A stretch of DNA of 6,901 nucleotides, taken from assembly GCF_946221155.1 (NCBI RefSeq), contig NZ_CAMIAN010000068.1, forward strand, positions 1 through 6,901. The letters are read 5' to 3'. Position 1 is the stretch's first letter, and every line of letters starts with the position of its first letter. Shown here piece by piece: positions 1 through 3,458 of the stretch. The stretch is from an uncultured Corynebacterium sp. (GTDB lineage Bacteria > Actinomycetota > Actinomycetes > Mycobacteriales > Mycobacteriaceae). The notes under the pieces are model-generated. The model was not told where the DNA came from. It saw nothing but the letters and a program-made list of their open reading frames with translations, and searched no databases. Made by a program: the position numbers and the translations under genes.

Positions 1-230
1 TCCCCCGAGGGGCTGGGCGCATACCGCCCCGCCCCTCGCCGCTCCCCGCTCGCAGCCTCCACCTGCTCCGCTGCTCGCGTTTCCCCTCCCGCGGCCTCTG
101 CCTGCTCCACTGTCGCCGCCTCCGCTGTCGCCTGCTCCGTCGCTCGCGTTTCCCCTCCCGCGACCTCCGCCTGCTCCGTCGCTCGCGTTTCCCCTCCCGC
201 GGCCTCTGCCTGCTCCACCTCTCGCACCAT
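1..230 (-). CDS. gluQ: Probable glutamyl-Q tRNA(Asp) synthetase (GluQRS), N-terminal part, cut by window edge
   Basis: Seen: an open minus-strand frame starts at ATG 230-228 and runs off the left edge after 76 codons. AGGAGG lies 7 nt upstream of the ATG, which fixes this start. The last visible residues are GAGRYAPSPSG, the start of the class I GluRS/GluQRS catalytic domain just before the HIGH motif, which falls outside the window. Known: GluQRS activates glutamate without tRNA and attaches it to queuosine-34 of tRNA(Asp). I prefer GluQRS to GltX because of the RYAPSPSG form and the nearby tgt; actinobacterial GltX usually reads closer to FCPSPTG. Odd: about 65 residues precede the core, made of 13-residue repeats of the type AEAAGGETRATEQ. 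GluQRS normally starts almost directly at the GRxAPSPxG motif. The gene diverges from the DUF559-like gene at 356. The family is fairly secure; the choice between GluQRS and GltX is less so. Confidence 0.72.
   Translation of the reverse strand, partial: MVREVEQAEAAGGETRATEQAEVAGGETRATEQATAEAATVEQAEAAGGETRAAEQVEAASGERRGAGRYAPSPSG
62..208 (-). repeat. 39-bp in-frame tandem repeat (minisatellite) inside gluQ
   Basis: Three full 39-bp units lie at 62-100, 131-169 and 170-208, with a 30-bp partial or diverged unit at 101-130. A further partial unit begins at 209. By hand count, units 131-169 and 170-208 match at 37 of 39 bases, and 62-100 matches 170-208 at 37 of 39. Since 39 is a multiple of three, gain or loss of a unit keeps the gluQ frame and changes the protein by 13 residues. 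The 30-bp unit is also in frame. Confidence 0.9.
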
Positions 231-237
231 GCCGTCG

Positions 238-243
238 CCTCCT
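238..243 (-). promoter_or_regulatory. Ribosome binding site of gluQ
   Basis: On the minus strand AGGAGG lies 7 nt before the ATG at 230-228. This perfect Shine-Dalgarno sequence shows that the repeat tract is translated and is not a leader upstream of a later start. Confidence 0.75.
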
Positions 244-289
244 ACATCCGGTCTTCCGGTCTCCCCGGTTTCCCTGGCAAGGCTACCCC

Positions 290-318
290 TCGAAACCGCG
301 ATGCTTTTCTGCGATACT
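290..318 (+). promoter_or_regulatory. Possible promoter of the AbiEi/DUF559-like gene
   Basis: TCGAAA (290-295), a 17-nt spacer and the extended -10 element TGC-GATACT (310-318) match the sigma-70 type pattern moderately (4 of 6 in each box, plus the TG extension). A start near 325 would give a leader of about 30 nt before the GTG at 356. Inverted repeats CCCCTCG (286-292) and CGAGGGG (326-332) flank the element. No convincing promoter was found for the divergent gluQ gene. Confidence 0.33.
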
Positions 319-355
319 CTGAACCCGAGGGGAAAGCTCAACGTGCGGGGGAAAT

Positions 356-1513
356 GTGGATTCGTTGACGTGGGGGCGTCACAAAGAAAAGACAACAACA
401 ACGCTACTCATCGAGGCGAAAGAGCTTCCGAGTGGCGCGCGGCGCGCACTGGCACGCGGGCGGCGGCACTACAAAATTGCGCCGGGGATTTACGCCGAGC
501 GGGCGCACTGGGAGGCGCTACCCCGTGACGAGAAGGTGCGCCTCCACGCGATCGCACACGGCCTGAGCTGCACAAACGGCGTGCTATGCGGACGCTCGGC
601 GGCGCTGCTGCACGGACTGCCGATCGCGGGGCGGACGGAACCGAACGCGGAGATCGGGCACTACCCGCATGGAGGAACTGCCGCGAAGATCAACCTTCGC
701 ACTCGCCGAACACTGCATAGTACCGCTGCTCACCGGACAGAACCACTTCAAGTTAAGACCGCCACTGGACTCTGTGAAATACAGCTAACCAGCATCAACG
801 ACACGATTGTCGATCTTGCCCGCTGGCACAGTGTGGCGGATGCCGTCGTGGCTGGAGACTGCGCCGCACGCACTAACCTTGGCGGCTTAGAGATCCCGGA
901 TTTCCTTGCTGATCTGCGCGCATGCGTAGCTTCACCGCGAAAGCTTCGCGGCATCGCAAAGGCTAGGGAGGCTCTTCGACTGATCAACGGCGCCTCCGAG
1001 AGCCCGAGGGAATCTGCGCTAAAGGTGAAACTCTGGGAGGCCGGGCTGCCTGCACCCTTACAGCAGGTTGAGCTGCGCTACGAGGGTTACTTCGCAGGTC
1101 GCGTGGACTTTTTCTATCCCTGCGGGTTGGTGATCGAGTATGACGGTCAGGGAAAGTACCAACCCGGCATGATGGAGGCCGGCGACAACGGGCTCAGTCG
1201 CGGGGGTAGTGGCGGGGTCAATGGCAGCAAACCTGGTGGCGCTCGCGGCCTTAATAGCGATAGCTCCGGCTACGCGTTTGGTACAGGCGGCGTGATCAAT
1301 GAGGAGATTTTTGCCGCGCGGCAGATCCTTAGCGAGCGCGAACGCGAGAGGAAACTACAGAACCTGGGCCTGCGCATTTACCGAGTGGATCGCAATAACT
1401 TCCGTGATGGCACTGCTATTGCCGATATTTGCAGAATTCATCAGCAAATGACACGGCAAGGGCTCGAGTTCCCCGCCACCAACTACCGGGGAGGTGTCCC
1501 GGCGTGGGAATAA
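356..1513 (+). CDS. AbiEi-like N-terminal / DUF559 (Vsr-like nuclease fold) C-terminal protein
   Basis: The start is GTG 356. An in-frame stop at 320-322 rules out earlier starts, and a weak GGGGGAA precedes the GTG. The N-terminus (about residues 15-130) has the pattern RRALARGRRHYKIAPGIYAERA followed by a GRSAALLHGLP segment, as in the winged-helix and following region of actinobacterial AbiEi-like proteins. The C-terminus carries a PD-(D/E)XK-type signature: E219 in SPRES, D251 in RVDFFYP, E261 and D263 in VIEYDGQGKY, then a charged helix (326-336) and LRIYRV. Related proteins are usually near 300 residues; this one has 385, mostly because of a Gly/Ser/Asn-rich stretch (about 269-314) between the active-site strand and that helix. 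No AbiEii nucleotidyltransferase toxin gene lies nearby, so a toxin-antitoxin role is not supported. Biological function is unknown; a nucleic-acid-binding or nicking role is inference. Codon use looks less GC-biased than in tgt, so acquisition by transfer is possible. Confidence 0.72.
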   Translation: MDSLTWGRHKEKTTTTLLIEAKELPSGARRALARGRRHYKIAPGIYAERAHWEALPRDEKVRLHAIAHGLSCTNGVLCGRSAALLHGLPIAGRTEPNAEIGHYPHGGTAAKINLRTRRTLHSTAAHRTEPLQVKTATGLCEIQLTSINDTIVDLARWHSVADAVVAGDCAARTNLGGLEIPDFLADLRACVASPRKLRGIAKAREALRLINGASESPRESALKVKLWEAGLPAPLQQVELRYEGYFAGRVDFFYPCGLVIEYDGQGKYQPGMMEAGDNGLSRGGSGGVNGSKPGGARGLNSDSSGYAFGTGGVINEEIFAARQILSERERERKLQNLGLRIYRVDRNNFRDGTAIADICRIHQQMTRQGLEFPATNYRGGVPAWE

Positions 1514-1640
1514 GTGCGCTGTTGCGACATTCATCGAGCCGGTGTGGCTCCCTTCGAGCCGGCACGGAAGACACCATATCCGGCGGGGAGATTCTAAGCC
1601 CGTTTAAGCGGTTTTCTTCGCGCCGAGAGGGGCGAGAGTG

Positions 1641-1652
1641 GACCGATCGGTC
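1641..1652. promoter_or_regulatory. 12-bp perfect palindrome GACCGATCGGTC, operator-like
   Basis: This is a perfect self-complementary 12-mer. Several TetR-type operators in actinobacteria have cores of this form, which is why it was marked. It lies 128 bp after the DUF559-like gene and 366 bp before tgt, so it is not at an obvious promoter, and no TetR-type gene is visible in the window. It may be chance in GC-rich DNA. Confidence 0.3.
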
Positions 1653-1672
1653 AGACGGCCAGGCGCCGTTTT
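1653..1672 (+). terminator. Weak terminator-like hairpin after the DUF559-like gene
   Basis: ACGGC (1655-1659), a 5-nt loop and GCCGT (1665-1669) form a short stem, extendable by a G-T and an A-T pair, and run into four T (1669-1672). The stem is short and the T-run brief, and it lies 140 bp after the stop codon. It is the best terminator candidate for this gene but not a strong one. Confidence 0.28.
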
Positions 1673-1701
1673 GCAAGATTTCCGACACTTAGACGACCAG
1701 G

Positions 1702-1810
1702 TGTCCCAAATTCCAGCTCTTAAGATATAACTATTCTATTCATGCAGGTCAGCGCACCACGATTCCGCACTTCACACCTGCTACTTTCGATAACTCGACG
1801 ATTTGGGACA
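1702..1810 (-). repeat. 109-bp inverted-repeat element, copy 1 (reverse orientation)
   Basis: The element starts TGTCCCAAAT and ends ATTTGGGACA. Read on the minus strand it aligns without gaps to copies 2 (6482-6590, also 109 bp) and 3 (from 6819). Its first 30 bases are identical to copy 3, and 64 of 83 comparable positions agree by hand count. Only the outer 10 bases of its own ends are complementary. An inner pair GCAGGT / ACCTGC is present. It is AT-richer than the surroundings. No target-site duplication is visible: in element orientation the left flank ends AA and the right flank begins CCT, as in copy 2. It could be a miniature transposable element, a REP-like sequence or a structured RNA; the sequence alone does not decide. 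Confidence 0.82.
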
Positions 1811-1884
1811 TTCGTGTTTTAGCCCACTCCCGAGACCTGGCAACCGCGGAGCGAATGAGGCCAGTGGGGCTGATGTGACAGCGT

Positions 1885-1924
1885 GGGAACCTGGGCATGG
1901 GAATGGGGAGGAATGGGTGTGGGG
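1885..1924 (+). other. G-quadruplex-type G-tract cluster upstream of tgt
   Basis: Six runs of three or four G lie at 1885-1887, 1893-1895, 1899-1901, 1905-1908, 1915-1917 and 1921-1924, with loops of 3 to 6 nt. This satisfies the usual four-tract G3+N1-7 pattern with tracts to spare. It is on the coding strand of tgt, about 95 bp before the ATG. Further G-runs continue to about 1964. Confidence 0.6.
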
Positions 1925-2004
1925 AGTCGGCTGAGCGGGGGAGAGAATCGACGGTGTGGGAGGGAAACCGGCCGCGTGAAAGGGGCGCCGGCGAAAGAGG
2001 AGGA

Positions 2005-2010
2005 TAAAAT
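2005..2010 (+). promoter_or_regulatory. -10 element of tgt, suggesting a leaderless or near-leaderless mRNA
   Basis: TAAAAT fits the TANANT -10 pattern of corynebacteria and lies 8 nt before the ATG at 2019. Transcription would then start at or within 1-2 nt of the start codon. No -35 box is evident. The alternative is an upstream promoter and translation from AGGAGG (1998-2003), but the 15-nt gap to the ATG is unusually long. GGCGCC occurs at 1984-1989 and 2013-2018, and these could pair across the AGGAGG in a longer transcript. Confidence 0.4.
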
Positions 2011-2018
2011 AGGGCGCC

Positions 2019-3458
2019 ATGGCCGACAATCAGGGAAACACCAGCGCGGGCGCGCGTGTGGGAGAGCGCACAGCCAGCGCGGGTGCACACGTTAGCGCAG
2101 GTCAGCACGCCGACGCGGGAGCCGGCGCGAGCGCGGGCGCCAGCGCTCACAACGCAGACCTGTCCTTCGAGGTTCACACCCGGCTGCGCGATAGCGACAG
2201 CGCAAGCACGGGCGCAAGCGCGCAAGCGAACGGAGGCGCAGGCGCGCTGGGACGTACGGGCGTCATAAAGACTCCGCATGGGAACATCCAGACCCCAGCG
2301 TTCATCCCGGTGGGGACAAAAGCAACGGTCAAGACCCTCACGCCCGAGCAGGTGCGGTCGACGGGCGCGCAGGCGATGCTTTCCAACGCATACCACCTGT
2401 ACCTCCAGCCGGGCCCGGACATTGTGGATGAAGCCGGCGGGCTCGCACAGTTCGAAAACTGGCACGGGCCGACGTACACGGATTCCGGCGGTTTCCAAGT
2501 CATGAGCCTCGGCGTGGGCTACAAGAAAGTCCTGGCCATGGACACGAAAGGCCGCAGCGAGGCGGACATCATCCAGCAGCAGAAGAAGCGCATGGCTGTA
2601 GTGGACGAGGACGGCGTGGATTTCCGCAGCGTCATCGACGGCAGTAAGCACCGCTTCACCCCGGAGGTGTCGATGCAGATCCAGCACCAATTGGGTGCGG
2701 ACATTATGTTCGCGTTCGACGAGCTCACTACGCTGGTGAATACCCGCCCCTACCAGGAGAAATCTGTCGCGCGCACGCATCGCTGGGCCCGCCGTTGCCT
2801 GGCGGAGCACCAGCGGCTGACGGATCTGCGCACGCACCGTCCGCCGCAGTCGCTGTGGGGCGTGGTGCAGGGCGCGCAGTACGAGGATCTGCGCAGGCAG
2901 GCTGCTCGCGGGCTGGTGCAGCTGTCCGAGGAGGCGGAGGCCCAGGGCAACCGCGGTTTCGGCGGCTTCGGCATCGGCGGCGCGCTGGAGAAGGAGAACC
3001 TCGGCACGATCGTCCACTGGGTTGCCGAGGAGCTGCCGGAGGATAAGCCCCGCCACCTGCTCGGCATTTCCGAGCCGGATGACCTGTTCACTGCGATCGA
3101 GGCCGGCGCGGACACGTTCGACTGCGTCGCGCCGACTCGCCTGGGCCGCCGCGGTGGCGTGTACACGCTGGACGGTCGGCTGAATCTTATGGGTGCGCGG
3201 TTTAAGAGGGATTTTTCTCCTATTGACGCCGCAGTAGGCGGCTATGTCTCGGAGAATTATTCGCGCGCTTATATTCATCACTTGTTGAAGGCGAAGGAGT
3301 ACTTGGCTGGGACGTTGTGCACCCTGCACAATCTGCATTTCATGGTGGGGCTGGTGGATCGGATTCGCGAGTCCATGGAGCAGGGGCGTTTCTATGAGTT
3401 CCGGGAGGAGTTCATGGGGCGCTATTACGGCCCGACCTGGCGGGAGCGGCTGGGCTAG
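2019..3458 (+). CDS. tgt: tRNA-guanine(34) transglycosylase
   Basis: Tgt exchanges G34 of tRNA(Asp/Asn/His/Tyr) for a 7-deazaguanine base, the step that commits a tRNA to queuosine. Seen: a TIM-barrel TGT of 479 residues with TPAFIPVGT (92-100), the general acid/base D155 in TDSGGFQ, FDEL (233-236), GVVQGAQ (281-287), the nucleophile D368 in DTFDCVAPTRLGRRG, and NYSRAYIHH. The family usually has 375-420 residues. The excess is an Ala/Gly/Ser-rich N-terminal extension (1-47) and a similar insertion (about 58-77) in the first hairpin, between FEVHTRL and LGRTGVIKTPHG. Odd: the CxCxxC zinc cysteines are V406, G408 and S411, while the fourth ligand H437 remains. The pocket positions equivalent to Z. 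mobilis C158 and V233 are L236 and G321. The ATG at 2019 was chosen because no ATG, GTG or TTG with a ribosome site lies nearer the core. It converges on the MMPL gene with a 4-bp overlap. Family assignment is secure; the base used is open. Confidence 0.95.
   Translation: MADNQGNTSAGARVGERTASAGAHVSAGQHADAGAGASAGASAHNADLSFEVHTRLRDSDSASTGASAQANGGAGALGRTGVIKTPHGNIQTPAFIPVGTKATVKTLTPEQVRSTGAQAMLSNAYHLYLQPGPDIVDEAGGLAQFENWHGPTYTDSGGFQVMSLGVGYKKVLAMDTKGRSEADIIQQQKKRMAVVDEDGVDFRSVIDGSKHRFTPEVSMQIQHQLGADIMFAFDELTTLVNTRPYQEKSVARTHRWARRCLAEHQRLTDLRTHRPPQSLWGVVQGAQYEDLRRQAARGLVQLSEEAEAQGNRGFGGFGIGGALEKENLGTIVHWVAEELPEDKPRHLLGISEPDDLFTAIEAGADTFDCVAPTRLGRRGGVYTLDGRLNLMGARFKRDFSPIDAAVGGYVSENYSRAYIHHLLKAKEYLAGTLCTLHNLHFMVGLVDRIRESMEQGRFYEFREEFMGRYYGPTWRERLG

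Larger units (their letters stand above)
1514..2018. other. Gene-free region between the DUF559-like gene and tgt
   Basis: I see no credible gene here. Open frames of 70-90 codons on both strands overlap the repeat element or the ends of neighbouring genes and lack start signals or recognisable protein character. In order the region holds a small imperfect stem (about 1540-1566), a 12-bp palindrome (1641-1652), a weak terminator-like stem (1653-1672), a 109-bp inverted-repeat element (1702-1810), clustered G-tracts (1885-1924) and the -10 region of tgt (2005-2010). Confidence 0.6.

Noticed and set aside
62..208. CRISPR array
   Set aside because: The 39-bp units are contiguous, with no unique spacers, and continue an open frame into GluQRS. 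They are a coding minisatellite.
229..528. 99-codon plus-strand frame starting in the gluQ leader
   Set aside because: It overlaps the start of the DUF559-like gene in another frame, has no ribosome site, and its composition is that of a shadow frame. The opposite strand here holds the gluQ start.
356..1513. Type IV toxin-antitoxin system (AbiE)
   Set aside because: Only an AbiEi-like N-terminus is present. No nucleotidyltransferase toxin (AbiEii) gene lies on either side, and the C-terminus is a DUF559/Vsr-like fold.
1416..1692. Overlapping plus and minus open frames of about 90 codons after the DUF559-like gene
   Set aside because: They are near-complementary frames over the same bases, without start signals or protein-like composition.
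1702..1810. Target-site duplication proving transposition of the repeat element
   Set aside because: Flanks of copies 1 and 2 show no direct duplication. They share AA on the left and CCT on the right in element orientation, which could simply belong to the element.
1749..3338. 529-codon open frame on the minus strand opposite tgt
   Set aside because: It mirrors the tgt coding frame in GC-rich DNA, runs through repeat element copy 1, and its translation is a His/Arg/Ala/Leu-rich string with no recognisable motif. tgt has clear catalytic motifs on the other strand.
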